A stretch of 64,000 bases of DNA, from positions 496,001-560,000 of the forward strand of contig NC_037602.1 of the NCBI RefSeq assembly GCF_003073045.1. The letters are read 5' to 3'. Made by a program: the position numbers and the translations under genes. This document shows, one piece after another, positions 11,801 through 24,400 of this stretch (positions are counted from its first letter, which is position 1; every line of letters begins with the position of its first letter). This DNA is from Pomacea canaliculata. Its lineage: Eukaryota; Mollusca; Gastropoda; Architaenioglossa; Ampullariidae. The notes below the pieces were generated by a model. The model saw only the letters and a list, made by a program, of their open reading frames with translations, was not told where the DNA came from and searched no databases.

Positions 11801-14800
11801 CAGGCCATCTTATTGCCAGAATATGGCGTAGGCATCGGTTGGTAAAGGTCTGGAGCTTGTTGTAGATGGTGTTTGTCACTCTCCAGGTTTCAGAACCATA
11901 CAGTAGGACTGCCTTCACATTGGTGTTGAAAATGCAGATCTTACTGTGGAAGGATAATGCTCCGGAGCTCCAGATGGGCCGTATGCTGTTGAACGCATGC
12001 CTGGCCTTGTTGATCATGGCTTTTGATGTCAATTTACGCTCCACCATCGTTAACAATGCTTCCCAGATACACGAAGCGATCTGTTGTCTCTAGAATATCT
12101 TAACATTGTCCAATCCCAGATTAAACAATTATATTGGTAAAGTACTAGCATAATTTTATTAACCCAACTGACCTTGTAATTATTATGCATATTTAACAAC
12201 ATGTAGATTTTGGGGGGCATTTGATTGGGGAGGGGATAGGGGGTGAGCCAATGTGACAATTTACAACCATTATGCAATGCTTCTTAAGTATAAAATTAAA
12301 TTGTTAACTGTTATTTATATAAAGCGAGGTGCAGATCCACAAACTGTAGGAAACATCCACTTTGCTATAAAAACGAGTTCAACCTCAATGAAAGAGAGCT
12401 AGGCATTTTCTTTGGAGTAAATGTTTTTGAATATAAGTACATATTCTAGAATTTTCCTACCCTGTGTTTAATAACAAAGTTTTTATTACTATTCAGCATA
12501 CCAGACCTAAGAGTCTGTGATACCTCTTTATGTGCAAACATAAACTCAAAACTTATGTACATGTATCTAAGCTAAGCATTTGGCATTTTTTTTTCATAAC
12601 CTGTTAGTTTGTCTGATTATAACAGAATCTAGCATTTGTCACTGAGTGCTTGCACCTCAGCTGTAGAAAAATGTCTGAAGTAACTTTGATTTCTGCTGGT
12701 TACAGGAAATCCTAATGCTGGGCTCCTGCAGGCCTCAGTCATTACTATGTATGTTGTTTACCTCACATGGTCAGCACTCACTAGTGAACCTCCTGAAGAA
12801 AGTATGTATATGTCTTGCATTCACTGAAGGTGGTTGGGGTAGTCTATGCATGTATGTGTCTGTGATTTTTATGTACATTCATTCACATTCTCAGTCTTTG
12901 TTGATAGACTAAGTTTTGTAGATTTAACAAACCTACGTCTAATTTCTATATCTATGAAAAGCTGGTTGAAAAAAGTTTTCTGTTTAATTGCCCTTTCAAA
13001 AGTGCTTTTTATTGCAGTTGAAAATATCATCGACACTCTGAAAGCACTAGCAGGTTCACAACAGGGGCATACTGTCGTGGCGGCAACAGCTGCGACTGTT
13101 CCACTGGTGGCGCCTTCGATGCCACTTGTTGCCAACGGAAACAATCAGTTAAAGATACATAATGTGTCCTACAAATGCCGGCCAGACCCAGGTTTTCCTG
13201 AAGGAGACAGGATTGCTGCCTATGCCGGAGTGTGCATCACCTTTATCATGGCTGTGTATGCTAGGTGAGAGCAATAGTTCAGTGTTGCAGAATGTTGATG
13301 TCAGGCAGGTAGAACCAGCAGTTCTTAGAAGACAGTGATGCTAATTAAGGTGAAAGCTGTAAGTTAAGGAGAAAACTGTAATTACGGTGAGAGCCAGTTA
13401 ACGTGAGTGCAAGCTGACAGGCTCCACTTACAGTGGGTGAAAGTGATAGTGGACAAAAAGGCTATTAAAAAGGTGAGTTGGCACAGCTTGAACATTTTAG
13501 CAGGATTGTAAAGAGGCAAATTTGAGAGGTCACGTGTTTGTCATTATGATATTGACATGGGTAGCATCCACATTGATCACATGATCACATTAGCTTGGTA
13601 TTTCCTCTTACAACAGTACATCAACGAAGTCTTGTTCTATTGCAATATAGTTCTATTTACTGGCTTCAGATTAAGTTAGTTTAGTTTATAGGAGCGTAGA
13701 AAGAAAATTTCTACTTGGATAACATTGTTGACTATTTCATCAGCATGTTATTAAAGATGCTAATGATGTTGTGATATACTGTTATTAAAGCTAAACATGA
13801 TAGTATTTTTTCATTGCCAGTCTCAGGACATCAAACCAAGCACACAAACTTGGACTTCGAAAGAAGGTATGTCATCAAGATCATAATTACTGTTTGCATA
13901 ATGATAATGTAATGAAGAGAAGCTTCAAGTGACCAGTTTTAGAGATAATGTTGTATGCACCTTTTCATTTGTAATGTGCAGTCATTCACATGTTTTCAAG
14001 TGACTAGTTTTGTATACACACCTTGCTGTGTTTTCAAATAACAAGTTTTAGAAATAATGGTATATACTTCTCAGTTTTGACTTGCACTCAAGCACATATG
14101 CATGTCTGCACATTAAATTTCTTTGGCTCACCTTTAGACTAGAGGAATATGCTTTAAGTTGCAGTTAATATTATACATGAGCACATTGTACAGGGCTATA
14201 CAAACTTCCATAAAGAAAAATGTCTGTGGTAATGTGGTAACCTTTTATTTGATCTAACAAGTTATTGAATTTTATACATATAATTATAAATAGGTAACTT
14301 GAGGCCCATTCTTACCAGTTTGGTGTGTCATGAGTTGTTTGGTTCCTTGTCTTACAGGACAGCTGGGCATGTTGCTGTTGTGTGATTAAGAAACGTAAGT
14401 ATCTCAGTGTCTTGTGTAAAGTGGAGGCATTGATTAGTGTACAACAGGGGTGTTGATTAGTTTACAGTGGGGGTGTTGATTGGTGTAGAGTGAAGTGTTT
14501 ATTGGTGTTCATTGGGGTGTGTTGTTCAGTGTACTGTGGTGGGTGATGATTAGTGTATAGTGGTGTGTTCAGTGTACAGTGAGGTGTGCTGCTGCATGCA
14601 CAGTGGGATATTTTGTTCAGTGTACAATGGGGTATGTTTTTCAGTGTACAGTGGGGATGCTGATTGGTTTAAAGTGCAGTGTGTTTGTCAGTGTGCAGTG
14701 GGGTGCTTGGATCAGGGTAATTGGATGTAGCCAGTGTAGACATGTTTTTGTTAATAACTTTAGTGGAGTGTGTTGCACAGTTCAGTGGAATGTAGATCAA

Positions 14801-16222
14801 CAGAAGAGTTTGGTCAGGTCAGCAGATCAGTCAGGCATTTTGCTCAGCTATAGGGGTCAAGTAGATCTAAGTGAGGTCAAGTAACTTCTGTAATATGCTA
14901 GTTGTTCCTGTCTTATTAATGTAATTCAAGCAACAGGCTGTTTGTATCTTGTGAAATTTTCAGTTTATTTCAAGACATGCATGTCCAGTGTATCAAGAGA
15001 GATTACCTTGTCTTTGATAAATCTGTCAGAGGGGACCATAAGGAGTTCTAATATTTATCTTTTACAACTGCAGGAGACAATCCATCACTGCTTGGAGGCC
15101 AAAGGGTCATTTACAATGAGGCTGAAGGTGTCAAATATCCCTACGCCTTCTTTCACTTTGTATTTTGCTTGGCAGCTTTCTATATCATGATGCAGCTGAC
15201 CAACTGGTACAGGTAGTTTCTTTGTACAAAAATGGAAGATTACAATGTGGCTTGTGAACATGCATTAAGAGGGTGCTGTACATCAAATAAAACGTATTGC
15301 TATACCTGGGCTTCCAATCAAAGGTCACATTTTCAATTCTTCCTCAAGCCAGTGGGTATTAACTCTGCAGTCTTGGTTGCCTGATTTATCAAGCTTTCTT
15401 GCATTCTTCATGGCAGTAAATCACTTACAGTTTACATCTGTTACAGCCATTAGATCTGGGAACCTTTACCATTTAAAACAAATAATTTTGTCTGAAAAAT
15501 CTGCCATGATTCACTAGGAATATTGATTTGGTTTATCTTTCAGCATATCTTTGGTTTTATTCAACAGGCCTGCTGAATCAGATCTCAATAATTTTGGGCT
15601 AAACTGGGCAGCTGTTTGGGTGAAGATGGCATCATCTTGGGTTTGTGTTGTCATTTACCTCTGGACTCTTGTTTTTCCTCGTTTGTGTTTTGGTCGAAAT
15701 TTGACCTTCATTCAAAATCCACAACCTGAGGAGATGAGGATGAACACTCTGGATGACGAGCAAGAGAACACAATAGATGGTATCAGGACAGAACCTGGAC
15801 ATGTTTACCGGTCATCATCATCTCACCAGTTGCGATCACCTGCAGATATCCACCAATCTCATGAGTCTCTTGGTGGAAAAGCAAAGGCTGGAGGACAACG
15901 AACACCAGTCCCCAGACCACGATTACACTCATCTCAAGAGTCTCTCGGTGCAAAAGGGAAATCCTCAGCTCAATCACGGTCAAGATCACCTGCTCCAAAG
16001 CCAAGACCACGCTCAGGTGATATCCATCTCTCTCAGGAATCACTGTCTGGGAAGAGAAAGTCATCAGATCATGCACGATCGCGATCACCTGCTCCCAAGC
16101 CACGGTCGAAATCAAATGATGTCCACCAATCTCAAGAATCACTCTCTGGGAAAGGAAAACCATCAGTACAACCACGCTCAAAGTCCCCTGCTGTGAGGCC
16201 AAGGACAGTATTCAAAGAGTGA
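5900..16222 (+). CDS. SERINC: Serine incorporator (SERINC/TMS family) with a repeat-bearing C-terminal tail
   Basis: SERINCs are multipass membrane proteins with lipid-scrambling activity, first described as serine incorporators. Exons: 5900-5920, 6793-6960, 7267-7445, 7832-7908, 8486-8579, 9491-9502, 10164-10333, 12706-12801, 13018-13264, 13821-13866, 14358-14394, 15074-15212, 15568-16222. Phases agree throughout and give 646 residues. Family hallmarks: N-terminal MGCCTSQ joined to [69 protein letters not shown], and [13 protein letters not shown] near residue 450. Transmembrane segments are evident at about 35-53 and 92-110 and in most later exons; N68 and N79 are glycosylation sequons. The tiny first exon was placed by family match, good Kozak context and phase. 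The 12 nt exon is inferred. Ordinary SERINCs end soon after the last membrane segment (~420-470 residues); here residues 476-646 form an extra polar tail with four repeats. Most similar in feel to SERINC5, but paralogy is not settled. Confidence 0.93.
7903..8013 (+). repeat. ~36 bp tandem repeat starting at a splice donor
   Basis: Three diverged units read CTGTAAG-TATCTTGCTA-CCCTAACTTTCAT-GT in outline. The first unit contains the real donor of SERINC exon 4 (GT at 7909), and the following units carry donor-like GTAAG or GTAAT at the same place. Confidence 0.75.
11213..11388 (+). mobile_element. tRNA-derived SINE with perfect target-site duplication
   Basis: The 176 bp element opens with GGTCCGGTGGCGCAACGG, containing a pol III A-box-like TGGCGCAACGG, and ends GGCGTAAAACACCAATC. 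It is flanked by an exact 15 bp direct repeat, TCTCAAGTCCTGAGC, at 11198-11212 and 11389-11403. Close copies lie at 30380-30555 (minus), 37029-37205 (plus) and a fragment at 36434-36535 (minus). It sits in a SERINC intron. Confidence 0.88.
11570..12100 (-). mobile_element. LINE 3' fragment (RTE-like, RNase H-less type)
   Basis: The minus-strand text includes [45 protein letters not shown] and, after frame changes, a NPQG..R.GWP..TWKRT-like end. This is the region after the reverse-transcriptase core in many APE-type LINEs. The 5' part is missing and the frame is broken, so it is a dead 5'-truncated copy inside a SERINC intron. Confidence 0.75.
14430..14790 (+). repeat. Degenerate GTGTACAGTGGGGTG repeat
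   Basis: Irregular copies of a ~25-30 base unit (GATTAGTGTACAGTGGGGTGTT in outline, variable) fill the SERINC intron after the exon ending at 14394. They create long open frames with Cys and Val bias that have no domain support. Confidence 0.65.
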
Positions 16223-17853
16223 CAGGACACTTTCAAATGAAAACGAAGTTTAATATAAACAATATGAATGGTAGCTTGATTTTGAATGACTCTTTTTATT
16301 CCACAAGCAAAGATTTGGAGAATCTGTGATGTATATGAACAAAACCAAATATGTGTCTTTAAATGACCTGTAGCACCTTTTCTGTTCATCATCTTCTATT
16401 TGAACAAAATTTTTATGACAGTTTTGGTACATTTTCATGGAAATTGGAAGGTAAGTTCACTGGCTGAAGTCATCAACTCTAGCATTCTTAAAGTAGGATA
16501 AGCTCAGCTGACAAGTGTTGTTATTGTCCATTTCGGGATTAAACTCACTTTACCTGGTTGATTGAATAATTGGATTATTTTGAAAAGAACTGTTCATAAT
16601 CTGTTGCTATCTTACAAGGCATGTATCATGTGTTATAGATGTAATTTAGTATAGCTAATCAAACACTTTATTAAAACTGGGGCATTGACACTTTTATTTT
16701 ATCCTAGTAACATGTGCTTATTTTTGCTTGCACTAAAATCACTTTGCCATTCCCAGTGACCATTAAGGCTTGAGGTATTGGCATTCCAGTTCTCTATTAA
16801 ATCCAAAATATTGTGAATCCTTCAGGGCATAATGTCTGTTAGATTGTGTATTATAATTCAGAGACTCTAGCGTGGCATAAGTCTGTAATATTGTTGAGTT
16901 CTATAGCATACTTCATACACTCCTGCTATACCTCTGTGACTTCAGAAATTCAGATATTTACAGCAGACTTTCTGGGTGACTGGCAGTTGGCAGTGGTGAG
17001 TGAACTTTATGCTGCTCAAAGCTGAAGGAGGATATTGAAAACTTATCTTGTGTTGTGCACTTGCTTGTCTTTTGACTAAATTTGCTTCACTTGCTCTGCA
17101 GGTATTTGGGGTCAAAAGCTTCTCAGCAGAAAAGGCCAAGTGCATTTTGCAGTTAATACATCAAGTTCCTAAAAGCGGACAAGAAAGATTAATTAAGAAA
17201 AATTAAGGGGTATGATTGTGATTGCAATAGTGGAAAGGACCTAGATGACTGTTGATCCTATCAGGTGAGCACATAACATCGTTGACAGTCAATTTCAGTA
17301 ATATAGTGTAATGGGGATTAAAGTGTAATATCATTGTCACAAACTTCATGCGGGGGAAAAAGAATCCATCAATGTCAGTGACAAAATGGTAAAACCTAGG
17401 ACTTGATTTGCAGATCAGTCTATGGGGTTGCTTACAATTGAGATAATGATTGCCAAGTGCAGGAAGAATGCCTGATTTAAAAAAAAAAAAACTGTAGATC
17501 ATGTAGAGTTACTGAGGATTTTGTGGAATTTTTCAAAAGCTTCAATAATACAGTAAGAATTACTATATACATGAATGTCTAAATGTTTTGTCATCCTTGG
17601 TACACAATGCATTGCAAGATTATTGCATCATGTTCATTCAAATACAGTCATAGATTTTTTTTTTCAAAGTTGATTTCGTGCTCTAATGGACTTTCAACAT
17701 ATGAAATTACATTGTCAGTGTTGGGTGTAAAGATGGCAAGCCGATTTGACTACAAAGGATGGTATACTTTTTTATATGTTGTAAGGATGCATAGTAGCTG
17801 CAGTGACAGAATATCAGATGCATTTACTCAGGGCAGAAAAGTGAAATGCATGG

Positions 17854-17859
17854 AATAAA
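17854..17859 (+). terminator. Candidate SERINC polyadenylation signal
   Basis: AATAAA about 1.6 kb after the stop. Weaker ATTAAA words occur earlier (around 16533, 16671 and 16796), so a shorter 3' UTR is also possible. Confidence 0.35.
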
Positions 17860-18802
17860 GAGCAGAGTTATGTGGAACAGTAAAGTTGTTTGTGAAGCTT
17901 GCATGTCAATATGAGCGACATGGATTAATTGGTAAAACTACATTAACAGAAAGTGCTTAAATATTTGAACCAGTGAAACTTGCTAAGAATTAACAGCAGG
18001 TACAGTGTTGTAGCATGAACAAGTATTTTATTCCAAGTGCAAAATGTGTTTCCATTGATTAATATAATCAGATCTTTGTGTTTAAGAATGGTCTGCTAAG
18101 AACCTTTTAAACTTGCAGAAATTTCCTTGTAAAATTATGGTTGCATATAATTCTGATATTATTTAACTGACCTTTTCATTTACAAATGGTGGCAATTTTT
18201 TAATGTTTTATTAGATCTGTGACTACTGAGTTTGATAACTGATTTTGTTTCATGTTCTTGATAAAGACTAGACTTCTGAGCTGGTTATTTTATCAACATC
18301 TCTTTTCCAAAAGTTACTGTCCAGAAGAGCAGTAGTCACTGTTGCCTACAGGCGTGACCAAACACTAGTTAAAGTTAAGAATGCTCACAAGACATTATTT
18401 GTAGAGTATTTTATTAAACATGGGTATTGTGGAGCTAAAAAAAACAGTACATGAAAGTATATGAATATTTTGAGGCCCATATTCCTTTATTTTTGACTTT
18501 CCTTCTTGTGCTATGTTAAAATGCTGTTAACACTCAGCACCCCATGTACTTACTGCGTAATTCTGAACTCTGCTCCATCATGAGATAATCGGCAAAAATA
18601 GCATGATGACTATTGTCAGTATTGGAGTCAGGATGTTCAGTGGCTTTTAATGGAGAAAGTATTTAAATACTGCAATCAGCAGCTAAGAGGTTTGCTGTTG
18701 TTGGGAAAAGTGAATGGTGTAGGTATTGATGTGGCTGGCGTTAACTCTTCTTGAAGCTACACTGTAGTTCTAGCATATAAAACATATGTTCATGGAATAG
18801 GG

Positions 18803-18996
18803 CAGAGATTCTCAACCCTTTTCGCGCCTGTATCCCTAAAGGGTGAAGTTATGTCCACGGGTACCCTTCCTGCATAAGTTTGCACATAAAAGTACTTATA
18901 TTCATAATGGCATGTGCTTATTTATGTTGCTGCATACCCCTGCATAACCCTCACCATACACCTAGGGGTACGCGTACCACCAGTTGAGAACCGCTG
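18803..18996. mobile_element. 194 bp non-autonomous hAT element
   Basis: Ends are inverted: CAGAGATTCTCAACC on the left and the complement CAGCGGTTCTCAACT on the right, the classic CAG-GTTCTCAA hAT terminus. The flanks are an 8 bp target duplication with one mismatch, GAATAGGG (18795-18802) and GAATAGGA (18997-19004). No transposase frame is present. Confidence 0.9.
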
Positions 18997-21172
18997 GAAT
19001 AGGAGATTGATGTTGGAAGGGGAAGCATCAGATATGACTGGGATTTCGATAATGCTATTCCACATTTACAAAAGTGAGTCAATATTTATCACCAATGCAA
19101 TTGTATTTGTGTTTCTGTTGACAGCACTGTCAGCCCTGGATTTGCAACATTATTGGAGGGTGTTCAATAATAAACAGTGTTCTTTACAGTTAAATGTTTA
19201 TTGAAAAAGACTTATGAGCTGGTTATTTTATCAGCATCTCTCTGCTCAAAGATATAGTCCACAAGAGCATTGTTTTCAGTAGTGGTGAAAGTACTAGTTA
19301 AAGTTAAGGGTGTTCACATTCACAAAAGACTGAATTGCAGAGGATTGTTGACTCAATTCTCATATTTTGAAGAAAGAAAATGCAAGACACAAGCTGTTTT
19401 ACTTTCATTTGTCTACAAAAGATAATTATTTGACTAAAGTGGTAATTATTTGTATATAGTCATCTGAGTTATTTTTTTATACAAAATATATTTTTCATCG
19501 GCTGCGTGTAAAATATCCATGCAATTTTTTAACCATTAATTTTTTTATATTATTATTATTGAATGTATGTGCCAGTGTTTTTTATGGGTATCACCAAACT
19601 TTCCATCTTCAGCTGTCTAACTCCACATTAACAATATTATAACAGAATACAAAAATGTTAATTATTCAAATTAGATTGAAAATTAAATTTGCCATAAAAT
19701 GCATGGAAACTTCCACAGGCCCAAAATACCTTATATTCATTGACAAAATAGATGGTAAAATTCAAACAGTGTTGCTGTACATGTCTGTAAACGTTGGATG
19801 TAGGTGCAACACACAAACAGGTTTTTAAAGACCTTTTATAAAAATTCATTACAGGCTATTTATTATATCGGTCCTATACTCCACTGGGGATGAATAATAA
19901 TAAGAATTTATTACTTTTATGTGCCTTTTCATATTCTTACACTGGTACCATGTGCACTAGTGATGATAAAATCAGAGTTGGGATTGTGTTTTTTTTGTGT
20001 GTGTGTGTGCAGTGAATGCCATTTGATGACAATGTGCAGATAAAGGCTTAAGTTTATTGTGCATAAACTTGTGGATTGTGGAATGTAATGAAATATAAAA
20101 ATCAGTTTTGGACAATTTGGTGAACGTACATGTAATCCTCTAGCCATACAAGTGGAAGTCATCAACTGCATATGCCATGAACATGCACCATCTTCACACA
20201 AATATATGTCAGTCTACCCATCTGGGCACACACAGGTCAGTCTACATATAATTTTGGTAATTTTTGGAAAAAATTTATTCCGTAATTATAGCATGCAGAT
20301 ACCCATGAATTATTTGTGCATTTCATCTTTGCTACAGAACAGTTGTACACAGATTAGTGGCCATGTCAGCCTGCTGCTCTTACATTGGTGCCTCCAGCCT
20401 ATTCTAGAATATTCCCATATAGTCAGCTGTCTAAAACGTCTTATGAATCATTTCTATGGTTTTCCATTCCTATCAGCTGAAAGAAGATGTGTAGGACATT
20501 TGTGATTCAAGCACATCAAGTGGGACTCCATTATTTCCAGGAAGGAATCACCGATGTTCACTGAAGGGATGGAGAAAAAAATGGTTCCTGTCCCAGTATT
20601 CTTCTTGCTAGATGCTAGACTATGTCATTTTTCACTGTTAGAGCTGTCACCACAACATGGGTCAACATGTTTCTGCCCATCAGCAGAGCAGTAGGGTGTG
20701 CACACTGAATTTTCTCCCTGCCATTACAATCTCTATCATTGAAGACGATTAATGTCTAGCACATATTTATGGCTGGATGCCATTTACACACTAAGCAGCA
20801 GCGTTTAAGGTGCAACACAGGTAACAAATGTAACAGGTAAATATATTTATATGGAAAAATATATGAATTAATATCAAGCAAAATCTGTCAAAACATTAAG
20901 CATACAATAATTCGTATGTTATAGCAACAATATCAGCAATGCACATTACGTCAGAGCCATTGTCCAGTTAATGTTACATAGACCCTACAAAAATAGTTTT
21001 GAAATACCAGACTATTGGCCATGACGAGAGACCGGGCGCCCTCACGGGCTACAATAACCTTTGCCAGTGTGTTGCACTCAACTCTTCCCCGACTGCCTTT
21101 CTTGGTTCCGTCTGTCCTGGCTTGTTCGGCAAATCTTGGAAGTCGTTTGGCCATAGCTGCAGCTGTTCTCAA

Positions 21173-21178
21173 CTTTAT
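21173..21178 (-). terminator. Candidate polyadenylation signal for the F5/8 C gene ending at 21483
   Basis: AATAAA on the minus strand about 305 bases past the stop codon. No other equally close candidate was noticed. Confidence 0.4.
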
Positions 21179-21482
21179 TTTCCCATAGGAAAATTCTCTC
21201 GACCATTTTTACTTGCCACAGTCTTTGTACATCTCCGTGTGTGCAGGTAGAATTTAACATCGGATGAGGATTTTTCTCAAGAAACGTCGAAGAGGTAGAC
21301 CTGAGTGCCAAAGGCTGTTTCTCGCCTGCCTTCACCAGAACACATAATTGTTTTATGGAGTCTCAGAAGCTTCCCAGAAATCAGAATTCGACTTCGATAA
21401 ACGCATGATCCCTATGAAAAATGATTGATGTCGGTTGGAACTCCTCTGACATGACGTCCCGAGCGAGAAAACTGTCATGGTG

Positions 21483-24400
21483 TCATGGCTCGCAGCCCAA
21501 CACTTCGATGAACATCACCGGATCTGTGCCGCTCCACCTCTGTGGTATGACCTGTAGCTCGTCAGCAACAACAGGTGAAGGGAGCATCAAGATCAAGGCC
21601 TTGCCTTTCTTTGCAGCTGTGTTGAACATCTAGCGGGCAATGACAACAGCAGTAGAGGTCGGTGAGCAACTCGTACACCACATGAGACGTCAGCACGTTG
21701 ACAGTCACTAACAGGCACGTCAGAACATCCACAGGACTACATGCAGCCATCAGCTTCACGGGACTACTGGCGTTATCACGCTCATTGGACTATATATAGG
21801 CGTCAGCACGTTCACAGGGCTACATACAGGCGTCAGCATATTCACACGATTACATACAGACGTCATCACATTTACATGACTACATACAGGCGTCAGCATA
21901 TTCACACGATTGTATATAGCGTCAGCACGTTCACATGACTACATACAGGCGTCATCACGTTTAAATGACTATATACAGACGTCAGCATATTCACACGATT
22001 GTAAATACAGTCAACACATTCACAGGACTACATACAGACGTAGCACGTTTACACGACTACATACAGACGTCATCACGTTCACATGACTACATACAGACGT
22101 AGCACGTTTACACGACTACCTAAAATCGTATCATCAAAGACTAGTGATAGTCAAGTCTGTTAGAAGTTTACGCTGTCTTTGGCTCACGTCACTGAGCAGT
22201 CTTCACGTTCTTTTCACTTCCAATATGTCCTACCGTTCCTCCTCTCCCCTCTCCCCCACTGTTCTTGTGGCCCCTCCTGGAAATATCCATTCTCTCCCCC
22301 TTGCATCCTCGTAACTAGAAGGTACCACGACATGTTTTCAACATTTTAAATTTCATCAGAAGATATGTTTACTCATTAGGCACCATCCTGTGGTGTACTG
22401 TTCAACAGAATGTCTTCTGTCTGGAAGCTGTTCACCGCTGCCCATACACTGTGATTCTAGAGTCCAAAGTGCCCCATCCCCACCATCAGTGGTTACCGAC
22501 TAATGGGTCTGCTAAGAACACACATGGTCGTTGACTGTGACGTATCTCGCAATGGAAACAGTGCAAGAGGTTTGAGAAAGAGCACTGTTAAAAGATGGAT
22601 GATAGACAAAAGAGAGGAGTCGAGGCGGCGAGCTCAGACCTTGATGTTGCCAGAATGTGTGACGACTTGGGTCCAGTAGGGAGTGGACGTTCTGTCTCTG
22701 TGCTTGAGGGTGAACACCGTCACGCCATCTTCCCCTGTCTTCTCCATGACGGGGGCCTTGACCATCAGCCCCGTCACCTTCATGGGATGAGACATGCCGA
22801 TGATGGCGTAGCCGTTCAGGTTCTCAAAATCCTTCGAACTGCCAAGGTTGGTGAAAAGCAGGCGCTTCGGTTCGCCGAGGCTGTTGAGACATTCAGGCGG
22901 CACTGCCAGCACAACCACCACACACCTGACACTAATACATGTTGCACACTTGACACACATATTGCACACTAGACACACATATTGCACTAGACACACAACA
23001 AACTGCATACTAGACACACACACATATTGCACTAGACACAAACAAACTGCATACTAGACACACACACATATTGCACACTAGACACACATACATATTGCAC
23101 TAGACACACACATATTGCACACTAGACACACTTGACACTAGCATACATGCGTCAAGCACAGCCACAAGAATTTGCCAGTACCAGTCAGCACACGACACAC
23201 TAGAGAGTAGCAAACACAGCACAGACACAACACACTTGACAGTAACACAAGCAGCTCAAAGTGACACACTTAAAGTAACACAGCGAGGACATCCCTGACA
23301 GCTGTAGAGCCAACGACACACCTGACACAACACAGCCATGACACTAAACAGTCGTACACAGTACAGCACGACCACGACACAACAGTGACACATGCTACGG
23401 CCCACGCACACATCAGGTAAGACTAATATTACTGTGACACGTCTGGCTGTGACATGACAGAGTGTTTACCTGACGTGTGGGGGCTGAAATGGACGTCCAC
23501 TGCTATTTTCTCTTCATGCTTGCCCTCGTCCTCCACCGAATGTGGCTGAATCTCAACCTCCATCATGTCCATCTGCTTGCTGACGTCTGGTGAGTGGTGG
23601 ACAGGACACACAGTAGTCACGCTGTCATCAGAGCCTGACACTAGTGTGTATCCTGTGCAGCTCACGTCCCTACTTATGTATCTGGGCATCTCACCACTTG
23701 TCCCCAGGCTCTCACAAAACCTATGCCTCTACCTCCCCACTTAGTGTGTCTGTGCCTGTAACCCCCCCACACACACACACACAGTGCATGTCTCTAACCC
23801 CACTAGTGTGTCTATGCCTCTCACCCTGCTAGTGTGTCTATGCCTCTAGCCCCTACTAGTGTGTCTATGCCTCTCACCCCGCTAGTGTGTCTATGCCTCT
23901 CACCCTGCTAGTGTGTCTATGCCTCTCACCCCACTAGTATGTCTATGCCTCTCACCCCACTAGTATGTCTATGCCTCTCACCCCGCTAGTGTGTCTATGC
24001 CTCTCACCCCACTAGTGTGTCTATGCCTCTCACCCCACTAGTGTGTCTATGCCTCTCACCCCGCTACTGTGTCTATGCCTCTCTACCCACTAGTGTGTCT
24101 ATGCCTCTCACCCCACTAGTGTGTCTATGCCTCTCACCCCGCTACTGTGTCTATGCCTCTACCCACTAGTGTGTCTATGCCTCTCACCCCGCTAATGTGC
24201 CTACTTATCAGGAAGCAAGGTCTCCTCATGGCATCAGTTACGAGTGTATAAGAAGTCTGGTTAGGAAGACAGACGACCTAAAGGCCTGCATACTGCGCAG
24301 AGAAACGGATTTCTACAAAAAAAAGTGCGAGTCCATATTTTAAAGTGATCTTTCTACCAATGCAAAGCTTCATTAAAGGAACTCAACTGTTTGTTTGCAT

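Larger units (their letters stand above)
16223..20940. other. SERINC 3' UTR and AT-rich spacer
   Basis: After the SERINC stop there is a long AT-rich stretch with no supported gene. The 3' UTR probably occupies the first part; a MITE lies at 18803-18996. Poly-A and poly-T runs are common. Short open frames lack domains and splice structure. Confidence 0.5.

Noticed and set aside
15777-16202. 139-codon frames on both strands opposite or overlapping the SERINC tail
   Set aside because: They are shadows created by the periodic repeat of the real coding frame.
22915-24205. Tandem arrays considered as CRISPR-like
   Set aside because: Units are contiguous with no unique spacers, and the genome is animal; they are minisatellites.
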